Positions 44,259 to 54,147 are shown, counted from the first letter of the stretch. The stretch is 55,593 bases of DNA from an uncultured Verrucomicrobiota bacterium (GCA_902510815.1 CABXDI010000006.1:1-55593), one strand, 5' to 3'. Numbers and translations are program-made. The notes: generated by a model from the letters alone, not told the origin.

Positions 44259-44786
44259 ATGCCTAAAACCACTACTCCTGCAGCTTACGACTCCAAGATT
44301 GAAGGTAATGTCACTTTCACCAAATTGGATACAGCCATTAACTGGATGAGAAGTAATTCATTATGGCCGATGCCAATGGGGCTTGCGTGTTGTGGGATCG
44401 AGTTAATGGCAACCGGAGCTTCAAGATTTGACATATCTCGCTTCGGAATGGAAGTCATGAGATTTTCACCTAGGCAAAGTGATGTTATGATTGTTGCTGG
44501 TACTGTCACTTACAAAATGGCTCTTGCTGTTAAAAGAATTTATGATCAAATGGCCGAGCCGAAGTGGGTCATTGCTATGGGAGCATGCGCATCCTCTGGA
44601 GGTATGTACAGAAGCTATGCTGTGCTTCAAGGTATAGACCAACTCCTACCGGTAGACGTTTACATTAGTGGGTGCCCTCCTCGCCCAGAGGCTCTGCTAG
44701 AAGGTCTAATGAGACTTCAAAGAAAAATTGATACTGAAGAATCGACAGTCGAGCAAAAAAAAGAGCTTCTAAGCAAAATTAGCTAA
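44259..44786 (+). CDS. nuoB: NADH-quinone oxidoreductase subunit B
   Basis: A 175-residue complex I subunit with the N2 cluster ligands: Cys44 and Cys45 in GLACCGIE, Cys109 in MGACASSGG and Cys138 in GCPPRPE. NuoB carries the final iron-sulfur cluster that passes electrons to quinone at the membrane junction. The usual operon nuoABCD is broken: nuoA is not upstream (the divergent gene is unrelated) and only nuoC follows, 15 bases later. The Rex/CRP palindrome is directly upstream. The start is ATG without a Shine-Dalgarno. Confidence 0.96.
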   Translation: MPKTTTPAAYDSKIEGNVTFTKLDTAINWMRSNSLWPMPMGLACCGIELMATGASRFDISRFGMEVMRFSPRQSDVMIVAGTVTYKMALAVKRIYDQMAEPKWVIAMGACASSGGMYRSYAVLQGIDQLLPVDVYISGCPPRPEALLEGLMRLQRKIDTEESTVEQKKELLSKIS

Positions 44787-44801
44787 CAATAAAAAGAGTT
44801 T

Positions 44802-45377
44802 ATGGATTCTTCAGAGGCAGTAAAAAAAATAGAATCTGAATACAAGGAAAGCATTCTGTTGAAAACCTCCTTTCGTGGTGAGTTGTCACTCACTGTAAAC
44901 AAAAGTGATATATTTTCTATCTGTTCTTTCTGTAAAGAAACTTTAAATTTTGACTACCTAGTTGATTTAACAGCAAACGACAACATGGGCATAGATCCTA
45001 GGTATGAGGTTGTATATGAGTTATACTCATACACCCACTCTTGCCATCTGCGCTTAAAAGTCGGAATAGACGAATCAGAAAGAGAAGTAGCGAGCGTTAC
45101 GAAACTTTGGCCTACAGCAAATTGGCATGAAAGAGAGGCATTTGATATGATCGGAATTTCATTTTCTGGTCACCCTGACATGAGAAGAATTTTAATGTGG
45201 GAGGGATATCCGTATTTCCCCCTTCGTAAGGATTTTCCATTAGCTGGCAAAACCAGCGAAATGCCTGACGTCGCATTCTCAGAGCCAGTTCCTTTAGCAG
45301 GCGGACCTTTTGTTACATCACCGTGCTCAGCTGGTACAGATAAAAGAGAACCGCGATCTAGAGAGATTCCCTCATAG
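44802..45377 (+). CDS. nuoC: NADH-quinone oxidoreductase subunit C
   Basis: A 191-residue hydrophilic-arm subunit. The 30-kDa-subunit signature WHEREAFDMIGISFSGHPDMRRIL lies around residues 107-130, and YPYFPLRKDFPLAG follows. It helps hold NuoB and NuoD in the peripheral arm. It is not fused to NuoD, and no nuoD follows; the next gene is panE on the other strand. The C-terminus has about 35 residues beyond the core (GGPFVTSPCSAGTDKRE) of no known role. The remaining complex I genes must lie elsewhere in the genome, which I cannot see. Confidence 0.93.
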   Translation: MDSSEAVKKIESEYKESILLKTSFRGELSLTVNKSDIFSICSFCKETLNFDYLVDLTANDNMGIDPRYEVVYELYSYTHSCHLRLKVGIDESEREVASVTKLWPTANWHEREAFDMIGISFSGHPDMRRILMWEGYPYFPLRKDFPLAGKTSEMPDVAFSEPVPLAGGPFVTSPCSAGTDKREPRSREIPS

Positions 45378-45408
45378 CTAAATATAATACTTAAACTAAA
45401 TATTTCTG

Positions 45409-46332
45409 TTATTCTATCGAGGATAATGACTTTATAGAATCATACATAGCCTCCATTTTAGGAATTTCTACTCCAACACTTCTTCCAACTCTTACTGGGT
45501 TACCCCATATCGCCTCAACCTCTACGGGCCTACCCTCAATAAAATCAATCATACTTGATGGCCTATAAGGCCCCATTGATTTTGTTTCCTTGATATTATA
45601 ATCTATTAATGAGGTTGATAAATTACAGCCTAACTTATTAGCCACTTGTATAACTTCAGCCATTAACGCTTGAACCAAAGAAAGTAATGATTCGTCCTCT
45701 AAAATTGCTGCAGTATCAACTCCTCCCTTAGATATCGATATACCATTAAAGGGAATATTCCAAACTAACTTCTTCCATCTCTGTTCAATCAATGATTCAG
45801 AAACAATGAAAGGAATTCCTGCATTTTTAAACATTAAGGCAATATCATGAGTTCTTGGTATTGGCAGGCCTGTAAATTCTCCACAGCTTATAGTGCCTTG
45901 AGCAATATGTCTAACAACGCCCTTAGAGATCCTATTGAGACACACAAAACAAAGGCCTCCCAATACTCGCTGTGCACCAAATATTTTTGCGATAAAATCT
46001 TCATTTCCCAAACCATTTTGAAGAGTCAAAATAACTGTTTCTTTTTTGATCAACGGAGGAATTAGATAACCAAGCGCTTCATTGTCTGTCGCCTTTATAC
46101 CAATAATAATTAAATCACAGGGACCAATTTCCTCAGCCAACTTATAAATAGATGGATTAGTTAAACATTCAGTTACACCACTTATAGACTCAATTTTTAT
46201 ACCATACTTAGAAACTTGATCAAAATCTTTACGCATCAAAAAATGAACATTTTGCCCTGATAAGGCCAACTTAGCTCCATAAAATAATCCAACCGCTCCA
46301 CAACCCACAATAGCAATTTTTGGATTTCTCAT
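45409..46332 (-). CDS. panE: 2-dehydropantoate 2-reductase
   Basis: A 307-residue reductase of family length. IAIVGCGAVGLFYGAKLA is the NADPH-binding loop, KATDNEAL and TLQNGLGNED are the substrate region, and VWNIPFNGIS includes the catalytic Lys-Asn environment (KLVWNIPFN). It reduces ketopantoate to pantoate on the way to pantothenate and CoA. Last of the minus-strand run that starts at 51741, 12 bases after the M16 peptidase gene. Its identity rests on motifs; a minority of the family has other ketoacid substrates. Confidence 0.9.
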   Translation of the reverse strand: MRNPKIAIVGCGAVGLFYGAKLALSGQNVHFLMRKDFDQVSKYGIKIESISGVTECLTNPSIYKLAEEIGPCDLIIIGIKATDNEALGYLIPPLIKKETVILTLQNGLGNEDFIAKIFGAQRVLGGLCFVCLNRISKGVVRHIAQGTISCGEFTGLPIPRTHDIALMFKNAGIPFIVSESLIEQRWKKLVWNIPFNGISISKGGVDTAAILEDESLLSLVQALMAEVIQVANKLGCNLSTSLIDYNIKETKSMGPYRPSSMIDFIEGRPVEVEAIWGNPVRVGRSVGVEIPKMEAMYDSIKSLSSIE

Positions 46333-46344
46333 CTAAAAAAAGTT

Positions 46345-48879
46345 TTAACTTCCGCTAGGAATAATTTTTACAATAACTTTAGATTCAGTATTAAAATATT
46401 TTTTTGCACACTTCAATACATTATCGGAATCAACTTCTTTTATTTGTTGAATACTCTTTTGGTCGTAACCGTCTCCTAAACCATACAAAATATTTAAAGC
46501 AGTAGACTGAGAACGAGATGAGTATGACTGTCTACTTAAGCTGTACTTTCCAATAAGCGAATTTTTTGCCCGACTTAAAATATCTTCTCCAATTTTTTCA
46601 CTAATTAAAGACTCAATAATTGATTCCAATTCGACCTGCACTTTTGGCAAGGCCTCTTTACTTGTACCAACATAAAACAAAATATTACCCCTAGAATAAC
46701 CTAGCATTTGGCTCATTCCTACATAATAAGCAAGGCCAAGATTTTCTCGGATACGAACAAATAATAAACCATCCATTCCTCCAGCAATTTCTTCTATTAT
46801 TGCCATAACCGATCTATCTTCATCACTTAATCTAAGTCCCGGATAGGCAACTAAAAATACGGCTTGTTCCTTATGATGACTAATTTCAATTTCTTTTGTC
46901 TTAATTGGCCATTGGGGCTCACATAGCATAGGATCGACTTTATCACCCATCTTAATACCAGAATAAAATTCTTCGATTTTATCAATCGCCATCTTATTAT
47001 CTATTGCTCCACATAAGGATATGACACCATTCCTAGAGTTTACGTAATTCGAATAAAAATTTTTAAGACTCAAGGAATCATAACCCTCAATATCATCAAC
47101 CACTCCTAATCTCGAATAACTATGAGCATGTTGCCCAAACAAATTTTCTCTAGCCGTTTTGACGGCAAGACTTAAAGGGCTTTCTATTTCCTCACGAATT
47201 TCTGCAATTAGTGTCGATTTTTCAATTTTAAGATCACGATCTGGAAAAATAGAACTAAGGGTAATGTCTGATACAATCTTGACACCTTCTTCAAAATCAT
47301 TAGACAAAAATTCTGAGTTTATAGATAATGAATTGTTACCACCAACAGGTAAAACACTCCCTCCAAGAGATTCTATTTTTAGAGCGATCTGATCGGCTTC
47401 AAAATTCTTTGTTCCTTTTAACAGAACTCTGGAAAGCAATTGAGTCATTCCATTGCCACTTAATTTATCAGCAAAAAGGCCAGCTTTAAAAACCGTACTA
47501 TATGACATCAATGGCAATCGATGATCTTCTTCTATGTATACCTTTAACCCGTTTTCAAGACTGTGATTAATGATTTTTTTCTTTATACCACGATTAATAA
47601 AAACTTCACTGCTACTTTCCTTTTTATTTCCCACCTCAACAACACTAAGCGTATCATCAATTAAATAGCGTTTAGCTACATCAAGAACATCTTCAGTCGC
47701 TACCATTGATATCCTTTTAATATATTCTTTAGTGAAATCTACATTCCTTGTAACTGACCAATTTGACCCAATATCTGAAGCCTGTCCCTGAACGGTAAGA
47801 AGCGATTCCAATTGTGAAACTAATGCGATCCTCTTTGCTTTTTGAATTTCTTCCTCGTCAATCCCCTCATTTTTTACCTTATTCAAGATATCAAATACCT
47901 TTTGTTCGACGGCGTGTTTATTGCTTGAATCAATACCAGCACCTATAGCAAATATTCCTGCATAACTAGGTGTATATGAGTACGCATTTATGCTGTGAAC
48001 TAAACCCAACTCTTCCTTTAAAGATCTAAATAATCTAGAGCTTCGCCCCTGACCAAGAATGACTGCCATTACATCTATTGCAGCAGTATCCTTATCTGTA
48101 ATACTTGGAATCTTCCATGCCATCCAAAATCGAGTTATCGGATTCGTGAAATTCACAAAACTATCTCGCCTGCCTAACTGCATAGGCTCTTGAGGGACAT
48201 ATATTGATTGGGATATTTGCCGGGAAGGTTTCTCAAAAAACTCTTGAATTTTAGGCCTTATTTTCTCTAAAGATACATCTCCTGAAATTACTAGGAAAAT
48301 ATTATCAGGCACATACCGATCTTTATAATATTCAACAACATCGGAATGGCTAAGACTATTAAAATTATCTAAATACCCGATGACAGGAAGACCAAAAGGA
48401 TGCTTTTGGTAGCAGGTATTAAACATTTCCTGACTAGCAACCTTATCCGCATCATCCTTTCCCATTGATATTTCTCTCCTTATAACTTCACGCTCAGGCT
48501 CAAATTCTTTCTTAGGAAAAATTGCCTGGAAGACAATATCATGAAGAATCTCAATCGCCTTCTCTATACCATTGGCAGGAGAATCAATATAATAAACAGT
48601 TCGATCAAAAGAAGTATAAGCATTAATATTTCCACCTATTGAACTAACATCTTGAGCAATACAAAGAGACTCACGATGCTTAGTACCTTTAAATACCATA
48701 TGTTCTACGAAATGAGAAACACCAGTTCCTAGATGCTTACCCTCATGTATTGACCCAGTTTCACACCAAGCTTGTAAACTAACTACTGGATTAGAATGAT
48801 CCTCTCTAACAATTACGTTTAAACCATTTCCGAGCTTAAACCGCTCAGTTCTAAGATCAGGAAACTTAATCTCTTTCAT
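46345..48879 (-). CDS. M16 zinc peptidase, fused two-domain
   Basis: An 844-residue protein with two M16 units in one chain. The N half has the inverted zinc motif HFVEH (His56, Glu59, His60) and the third ligand Glu136 in REVIRREIS. The C half, starting near 430 (IINHSLENGLKVYIEED), is the non-catalytic partner that closes the chamber. M16B enzymes are often two separate chains; fusion is as in PqqL. There is no signal peptide, so it may be cytoplasmic or exported by another route. Substrates are small unfolded peptides. It overlaps the preceding Minf_1886-type gene by one base (TAATG), and panE follows. Confidence 0.92.
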   Translation of the reverse strand: MKEIKFPDLRTERFKLGNGLNVIVREDHSNPVVSLQAWCETGSIHEGKHLGTGVSHFVEHMVFKGTKHRESLCIAQDVSSIGGNINAYTSFDRTVYYIDSPANGIEKAIEILHDIVFQAIFPKKEFEPEREVIRREISMGKDDADKVASQEMFNTCYQKHPFGLPVIGYLDNFNSLSHSDVVEYYKDRYVPDNIFLVISGDVSLEKIRPKIQEFFEKPSRQISQSIYVPQEPMQLGRRDSFVNFTNPITRFWMAWKIPSITDKDTAAIDVMAVILGQGRSSRLFRSLKEELGLVHSINAYSYTPSYAGIFAIGAGIDSSNKHAVEQKVFDILNKVKNEGIDEEEIQKAKRIALVSQLESLLTVQGQASDIGSNWSVTRNVDFTKEYIKRISMVATEDVLDVAKRYLIDDTLSVVEVGNKKESSSEVFINRGIKKKIINHSLENGLKVYIEEDHRLPLMSYSTVFKAGLFADKLSGNGMTQLLSRVLLKGTKNFEADQIALKIESLGGSVLPVGGNNSLSINSEFLSNDFEEGVKIVSDITLSSIFPDRDLKIEKSTLIAEIREEIESPLSLAVKTARENLFGQHAHSYSRLGVVDDIEGYDSLSLKNFYSNYVNSRNGVISLCGAIDNKMAIDKIEEFYSGIKMGDKVDPMLCEPQWPIKTKEIEISHHKEQAVFLVAYPGLRLSDEDRSVMAIIEEIAGGMDGLLFVRIRENLGLAYYVGMSQMLGYSRGNILFYVGTSKEALPKVQVELESIIESLISEKIGEDILSRAKNSLIGKYSLSRQSYSSRSQSTALNILYGLGDGYDQKSIQQIKEVDSDNVLKCAKKYFNTESKVIVKIIPSGS

Positions 48880-49313
48880 TAACGAGCACTAAAATCATGA
48901 GAGTCATTACTTTTCTTTCCAAGTCTTTTACTTTTTGGCAAAAAAGGATCTACAAAAGCTTCCTCAAAATCATAAACACCTATAAAATCTTCTTCTTGGT
49001 CTCGTTCACTTTTACCGAATGCACCAACTTCAATAAGATTAAAAACCATTTTACCAACATCCTCAGAACAAGATAAGCCCCACTCCTGAAGTAACGTCAT
49101 ACTCATAGGCCCAAATTGTTTAAGCATTCTTTCTCTAAAAGCTGCTAAAAGCTCAGCTCCTGAAACATGCTTGTTTTCACCACCTGAAGCCTTGCGCTGT
49201 TTGTCGACAGCTTGCAATAACACTTCCTGTAGGAAATAATATGAATCTTCTGAATAACTAGAGTCCATTTTTAGGACTTCTTCAACGGCATCATGAAAAT
49301 CAGGTTTTTGCAC
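48879..49313 (-). CDS. Minf_1886 / Plancto-Ver family conserved protein
   Basis: A 144-residue cytoplasmic protein: YSEDSYYFLQEVLLQAVDKQRK, VSGAELLAAFRERMLKQFGPMS, then LLQEWGLSCSEDVGKMVFNLIEVG and a DFEEAF tail. This matches the family found almost only in Planctomycetes and Verrucomicrobia; its function is not known to me. Its presence is the best single taxonomic hint in the window. The stop overlaps the M16 start, indicating translational coupling, and its gene lies 18 bases after the exported 499-residue protein. Confidence 0.82.
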   Translation of the reverse strand: MQKPDFHDAVEEVLKMDSSYSEDSYYFLQEVLLQAVDKQRKASGGENKHVSGAELLAAFRERMLKQFGPMSMTLLQEWGLSCSEDVGKMVFNLIEVGAFGKSERDQEEDFIGVYDFEEAFVDPFLPKSKRLGKKSNDSHDFSAR

Positions 49314-49331
49314 TTTATTAAGTTGATTAAT

Positions 49332-50831
49332 CTATCTTTTAAACTCTTTATCCAACTCGTCAAGATATTCAGAAAGTTTATCTTTTCTTGGGGGAAGCGG
49401 TCGACTCAATTCATTGTATGTTTTTTGATAATTTTGGAAATTATCACTTCTATTCTTTATTTGTGTAGCTTCAAACCAATTAAGATAGTCCCTCGCTTGA
49501 TTTGTAGATTTGATCATAGAACTCCGAATGTATTGGAGATCTTTAAGCCTTTGATCAACACCCTTAATTTTACCTGTCGAAATGTTAATTAAAATTTTCT
49601 GATACTCTTGTATAATTGGTCGAAAAAGAGGAAATGCACGATAACTCAATTTTAAAAGTTTAGATTCATTAATTTTTAAACTTCTCTCTACTGATATACT
49701 CTTATCATCTTTTCTTACGATCTCTTTATAATCATTAATATCATAAATTAAAAATTCATATTCTGATTTTCCTTCATTAAGATCTTCAAGACTTTCTACG
49801 TCTTGGTTCTTCGACTTTTTAAAAAAATACTTGATAGCATCTCCCAAATTTTTCTTATTCTTATTAGAAATATTTTTGTTTTTAGCGCTCACTATTTTAA
49901 TCTTAAGGCATTCAACTAATTCTTTCTCAGTTTCAATCGGACTCAAAATTTCTGTAGCATTAGGCTCAGCCATACGAGCACACTCCATAACCCACCAGTC
50001 TTCTAGACTTTCATTTGCGCTACCATTATTTGTGAAAAATCGCTTTACACTATCGAGAGATTTTTCATCACCAGAATTAAAATCTAAAAGGTATTTCTGT
50101 AATCGAGAAGCCCCATCATCTTGGCTTAATAAAGCATAAACTAACGCCCCACAAGAAGTCCTATAAACCCCTTCTGAAATAGAATCCATTTTCCCTATAT
50201 CTGATACGACTATTTCTTTTAGAGATAACACTTTTCCCTTTCTTAAAAACTTAGATAATGAACCGTCATTCAATTTTCTTCCCTCATAACTCAACACTTC
50301 AGCTAAACCTATCCTAATCCAATCAGGAATAACTCCATTTTTATTTGCAGTCACCACCCTCTTTCCGCTTTTAATTATTAGTTCCGCAACTAGTAATTTT
50401 ACTAGCTCCTCTTTTAATAAATGTGCCTTGAACTTATCTCCTAGATTTATATCAATTTGAAATCTGAATTTATCGTCTGGCAATTTAAAGATATTCGGTT
50501 TTATGGGTGAACCAGTGTTAATATCTCTTAAATCCCCCCTAATCTGTATAACCAAAGGGTAGCGCCATCTATCTCGTAGCTTTAGTAAACTCAAAAGCTC
50601 ACTCTTTGTTCTCTCACAAAACACACACATTGCTCCTCTGGCTACACTGTCATCACCATGAACAATAAACTGCCTGGTTGAACTTCTACTGATTCCTGTA
50701 TCAGGAAGCACATTAACAGCCTTATCTTGAGAATATGATGAATCTAATAAAAAAAACAAAACAACAATCAAAAAAGCACACCTATTATTTAATGTAGTTA
50801 TGAGGGGCATCATGACTCTAATTATTTTCAT
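49332..50831 (-). CDS. Exported protein with degenerate gluzincin-like core, unknown function
   Basis: A 499-residue protein with an N-terminal signal or anchor (about 18-35, CAFLIVVLFFLLDSSYS). A CVFC motif is at Cys69-Cys72. Residues of about 138-180 run LLKEELVKLLVAELI, then IPDWIRIGLAEVL, the layout of exported MA-clan peptidases (HExxH helix, then P-x-W-x-x-G-L-A-E), but the two His are absent, so peptidase activity is unlikely. The C-terminal 170 residues are Lys/Asp/Ser-rich and helical. It overlaps the upstream 196-residue gene by four bases (ATGA), so the two are probably made together. Family unknown. Confidence 0.7.
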   Translation of the reverse strand: MKIIRVMMPLITTLNNRCAFLIVVLFFLLDSSYSQDKAVNVLPDTGISRSSTRQFIVHGDDSVARGAMCVFCERTKSELLSLLKLRDRWRYPLVIQIRGDLRDINTGSPIKPNIFKLPDDKFRFQIDINLGDKFKAHLLKEELVKLLVAELIIKSGKRVVTANKNGVIPDWIRIGLAEVLSYEGRKLNDGSLSKFLRKGKVLSLKEIVVSDIGKMDSISEGVYRTSCGALVYALLSQDDGASRLQKYLLDFNSGDEKSLDSVKRFFTNNGSANESLEDWWVMECARMAEPNATEILSPIETEKELVECLKIKIVSAKNKNISNKNKKNLGDAIKYFFKKSKNQDVESLEDLNEGKSEYEFLIYDINDYKEIVRKDDKSISVERSLKINESKLLKLSYRAFPLFRPIIQEYQKILINISTGKIKGVDQRLKDLQYIRSSMIKSTNQARDYLNWFEATQIKNRSDNFQNYQKTYNELSRPLPPRKDKLSEYLDELDKEFKR

Positions 50832-51418
50832 TGTCTCCTCTGCTCAAGTTGAAGCCAATTTTCTTTAAGTGTAATAGAGATTGGTCGTGAAAGCATTTCT
50901 TTTTCACTGTCAAAAAGATCAGAAATACCTACGATTCCAGGATAAAGCAAAGAAACGAATCCTCCAGGAACATTTAATCTCCCAAATTTTCCTGACCTAA
51001 CTGTAATTTCAATACCTCTCATTGTTGAAACTACATTGAATTTAGCACTAAAAGTCAACGGTAGTTCATTCAATTTCCTAATAATAATTAGATCAAACGC
51101 ACCATCTTCAAGTTTTACTGCAAGAGAATTGAATTTTACTAATTCACTGAAGGGATCTTTTTCCTTCCCAACTATAACTGAATTCAAATACTGATTCAAA
51201 GCCGCTTCACTGCATTCAAAATCACTCCCATTATCAAGTGCTTCTTTTACTCTCAAAAGAATATCATTAGGTGATCTATTAGCATTGTCTCCTAAATCGA
51301 CATCACTCAAATCCTCAGCAGAAAAAATTAATAAATGAACCCAAGCGATGACAAGTATGACAATTAAACAAAATAAATTAGATATAAAAACCTTAACAAA
51401 TGGTTTTAGACGCGGCAC
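50828..51418 (-). CDS. Membrane-anchored protein, unknown function
   Basis: A 196-residue protein with one N-terminal transmembrane helix at about 8-31 (VFISNLFCLIVILVIAWVHLLIF) and the rest probably periplasmic. The soluble part includes SEAALNQYLNSVIVG and FNVVSTMRGIEITVRSGKFGRLNVPGG-type beta strands, suggesting a compact beta domain. I recognise no family. Overlap of ATGA with the next gene points to a paired function with the 499-residue exported protein. Upstream by 29 bases is the FmdB zinc ribbon gene. Confidence 0.68.
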   Translation of the reverse strand: MPRLKPFVKVFISNLFCLIVILVIAWVHLLIFSAEDLSDVDLGDNANRSPNDILLRVKEALDNGSDFECSEAALNQYLNSVIVGKEKDPFSELVKFNSLAVKLEDGAFDLIIIRKLNELPLTFSAKFNVVSTMRGIEITVRSGKFGRLNVPGGFVSLLYPGIVGISDLFDSEKEMLSRPISITLKENWLQLEQRRQ

Positions 51419-51447
51419 AAAATTTATTCAATAGGGTTATTTTTATA

Positions 51448-51741
51448 TTAGGTATCTTTTTTCTTATTTTTCTTAGCTTTAGGTTTCTTATTTTCTGAGT
51501 CTGAACTTGATTTTTTCTTATCAGCATCAGCCTTAGCTCCAGCCTTATATGAATCACTCCTGTAATCAGTCTCATAGAAGCCTGAACCTTTAAAAATAAC
51601 ACCAGCTCCAGTACCAAGCAATCGCTCAACTAGCCCTCCACAATTCTTATCTTGGCACTTTTTAAGTTTTCTATCTTTCATAGACTGAAAGACCTCAAAT
51701 GTTTGTTCGCATTTTTCGCAATAATATTCGTAAGTCGGCAT
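51448..51741 (-). CDS. FmdB-family zinc ribbon protein
   Basis: A 97-residue protein with the FmdB/CxxC_CxxC ribbon at residues 1-40: MPTYEYYCEKCEQTFEVFQS carries Cys8 and Cys11, and Cys29 and Cys34 follow in KKCQDKNCGG. The conserved tail VIFKGSGFYETDYR follows at about 48-61. The C-terminal 35 residues are Lys/Ser/Asp-rich and disordered. The family is widespread, small and without a settled role, though it is sometimes called a regulator. First gene of the minus-strand run ending at panE. Confidence 0.9.
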   Translation of the reverse strand: MPTYEYYCEKCEQTFEVFQSMKDRKLKKCQDKNCGGLVERLLGTGAGVIFKGSGFYETDYRSDSYKAGAKADADKKKSSSDSENKKPKAKKNKKKDT

Positions 51742-51841
51742 TTAATAAACAATTTATAACTTTAGGTGAACTATAGAGACATAATAAAAAGGCTAATTAG
51801 AATTCTTCAACTTCTTGACCAAAGCAATTAACTAAACTTAA

Positions 51842-52492
51842 GTGTTTAGAACAATAAACTTGTCAAATCTGGTGAACAAAAAACTTAATTTATTAGTTAT
51901 TCCGATAATATGTAGTTTTTTAAACTGCAGTTGTTCTTTTAACCCATATGATTTTGGTAACGGAAGCACCTCATATCTTGGCCCTGTTGGAGGAAATATT
52001 CCAATATCTCAATTGCAAGGCCCCATAGATTCAGTGTCATTTTGGGATCCTGGAAACGCAAAAGGTAATCCGCTTGTTAGGATTAATCTAAAGCAGCAAA
52101 GAGCTAAGTTTTATAAAGGATCAACATTAATAGGTATATCAAAAATCTCAAGTGGTAGAGAAGGATTTGGTACTCCTTCTGGAAGTTATAAAATCTTACA
52201 GAAAAACGCTGACCACATTTCAAATATTTATGGCGTATGGAAAACACCTGATGGAACAATCGTCAATGATGATGTGGACCTTCGAAAACAACCTGTTCCT
52301 CCTCCCGGACTCATTTATGAAGGTGCGGCAATGCCAAACTTTATGCGTATCACTCAAGGTGGTGTTGGAATGCATGCAGGATACATTCCAGGATACCCCG
52401 CTTCTCACGGATGCATTAGAATGCCAGAAAGAATGTCCCGCATATTTTTTGAAAATGTTTCAATCGGAACTCCTGTTATTGTGGAGCCATAA
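51842..52492 (+). CDS. L,D-transpeptidase (YkuD) envelope protein
   Basis: A 216-residue YkuD-type enzyme. The catalytic motif is SHGCIRM with Cys191 and His189, preceded by MHAGYIPGY and His178. The signal region (LLVIPIICSFLNCSCS) ends in a lipobox-like Cys, so it is probably a lipoprotein. The GTG at 51842 begins the longest frame; a GTG at 51872 (NKKLNLLVI) would give a cleaner signal. It makes 3-3 cross-links in peptidoglycan or attaches proteins to it, in the periplasm. An insert near 130-160 (TPDGTIVNDDVDL, PVPPPG) is slightly longer than usual. It is followed 12 bases later by a rhodanese. Confidence 0.9.
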   Translation: MFRTINLSNLVNKKLNLLVIPIICSFLNCSCSFNPYDFGNGSTSYLGPVGGNIPISQLQGPIDSVSFWDPGNAKGNPLVRINLKQQRAKFYKGSTLIGISKISSGREGFGTPSGSYKILQKNADHISNIYGVWKTPDGTIVNDDVDLRKQPVPPPGLIYEGAAMPNFMRITQGGVGMHAGYIPGYPASHGCIRMPERMSRIFFENVSIGTPVIVEP

Positions 52493-52504
52493 CACTCTCT
52501 ATTA

Positions 52505-52843
52505 ATGAATCATGATATAGAAATCGAACCCGCTTCTTTAGAAGCCTGGCTAGAGGATTCCAATAAAAAAAACCCAAGATTAATTGACTGCAGAGAACCC
52601 GAAGAAAGATTAATATGTTATATAAAGGAATCTGAACTTATACCGCTCAAGGAAATCGAGAGCGCTATTAGCGAGTGGCACAGTGATTACAAACAGAACT
52701 TTGTAATTTACTGTCATCATGGAATAAGATCTTTGCAAGCCGCACAATTCTTGAGGGAACAAGGATTTGAAAACGCCTACAGCCTAGCAGGAGGAATTGA
52801 AAAGTGGGCTATAGATATCGATCAAGAACTTACAAGATATTAA
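52505..52843 (+). CDS. Single-domain rhodanese-like protein
   Basis: A 112-residue rhodanese domain: PRLIDCREPEERL near residue 24, active-site loop YCHHGIRS with Cys70, and SLAGGIEKWAIDID at the end. It is a cytoplasmic sulfur carrier or sulfurtransferase that forms a persulfide on Cys70. Loop CHHGIRS matches small GlpE/PspE-like types used in thiosulfate or sulfur relay. Twelve bases after the L,D-transpeptidase, but no functional link is obvious. It converges on argG. Confidence 0.92.
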   Translation: MNHDIEIEPASLEAWLEDSNKKNPRLIDCREPEERLICYIKESELIPLKEIESAISEWHSDYKQNFVIYCHHGIRSLQAAQFLREQGFENAYSLAGGIEKWAIDIDQELTRY

Positions 52844-52857
52844 AAACATTAGAATAA

Positions 52858-54147
52858 CTACTTAGACTGACTGCGATAATAAGTCTTTAACCTAAGTCCA
52901 TTTAGTCTAATGAATCCGGTCGCATCATCCTGATTATAAGCTTCCTCAGCACCACCTTCCATTGTCGCAATATCCTCACTATATAGACTTGCCTTACTCT
53001 TAACCCCTGCAGAAATAACATTACCCTTGTATAATTTGAGCCTAACCTCACCAGATACATTCTTTTGACTTTCTTTCACTAACGCCTGAATAGATTCTCT
53101 CTCAGGAGAAAACCAGAAACCATTGTAAACTAATTCTGCATATTTAGGAATCAGCGAATCTCGAATATGCATCACCTCACGGTCCATGGTAAGACTTTCC
53201 ATGATTCTATGGGCATCAAAAAGAATTGCACCACCTGGCGTCTCGTAAACTCCTCGGCTTTTCATACCTACGAATCGATTCTCCACCATATCAACTCTAC
53301 CTATTCCATTTCTACCACCAAGACAATTTAACAAGACCATTACAGAGTAAGGCGAAAGCTTTTGATAATCTCCAAGAGAACCTTGAGCCTCTAGATTGAA
53401 ATCATTAATTGCTTGTTCTATGCCATTAAATTGAAGCCCCACTATATTACCTTTATCAAACAAAATTTGTACGTATTCAGGAGCATCAGGGGCTTCCTCA
53501 GGAGAAACAGAAAGAACGTACATGGACTTACAATCTTCTGTACTAGCATCATACCAAGGGTCTTCAAGTATCCCGCTTTCAAAGCTTATATGGAGTAGAT
53601 TACGGTCCATCGAATATGGCTTTGATGCACTTGCTTGAACTGGAATACCCTGTTTTTCAGCGTAACTAATCATTTCAGCACGCCCAGGAAATTCCTCTCG
53701 AAATTCAGCCATCCTCCAAGGAGCTATCATCTCCATATCAGGTGCTAGCGCAGCTGCAGAAAGCTCAAATCTTACCTGATCGTTACCCTTTCCTGTCGCT
53801 CCATGAGCAAAAGAATCTGCACCTTCCTGTTTAGCTATTTCAATCATTCCTTTAGTAATCACCGGGCGCGCAATACTCGTTCCTAACCAATACTTCCCTT
53901 CATAAATCGCTCCAGCTTGAAACATTGGGAATATAAAATCCTCTGCAAACTCTTCTTTGAGATCACCTATAAAACATTTTGAAGCACCGGTGTTTAATGC
54001 TTTTTCTTCTAAACCGTCGAGTTCTTCTCCTTGACCAACATCGGCACAATAGGCGATAACTTCGGCATTATAATGCTCCTTCAACCATAATAAGAGAACT
54101 GAGGTATCGAGACCTCCTGAATATGCTACAATAATCTTTTTGCTCAT
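52858..54147 (-). CDS. argG: Argininosuccinate synthase
   Basis: A 429-residue enzyme of normal length. The ATP-binding P-loop is AYSGGLDTS at 8-16, then ADVGQGEE, and [16 protein letters not shown] and [17 protein letters not shown] follow in order. It makes argininosuccinate from citrulline and aspartate, the penultimate step of arginine synthesis, in the cytoplasm. Single gene, convergent with the rhodanese gene; argH is not in the window. Divergent from crcB by 41 bases. Confidence 0.97.
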   Translation of the reverse strand: MSKKIIVAYSGGLDTSVLLLWLKEHYNAEVIAYCADVGQGEELDGLEEKALNTGASKCFIGDLKEEFAEDFIFPMFQAGAIYEGKYWLGTSIARPVITKGMIEIAKQEGADSFAHGATGKGNDQVRFELSAAALAPDMEMIAPWRMAEFREEFPGRAEMISYAEKQGIPVQASASKPYSMDRNLLHISFESGILEDPWYDASTEDCKSMYVLSVSPEEAPDAPEYVQILFDKGNIVGLQFNGIEQAINDFNLEAQGSLGDYQKLSPYSVMVLLNCLGGRNGIGRVDMVENRFVGMKSRGVYETPGGAILFDAHRIMESLTMDREVMHIRDSLIPKYAELVYNGFWFSPERESIQALVKESQKNVSGEVRLKLYKGNVISAGVKSKASLYSEDIATMEGGAEEAYNQDDATGFIRLNGLRLKTYYRSQSK

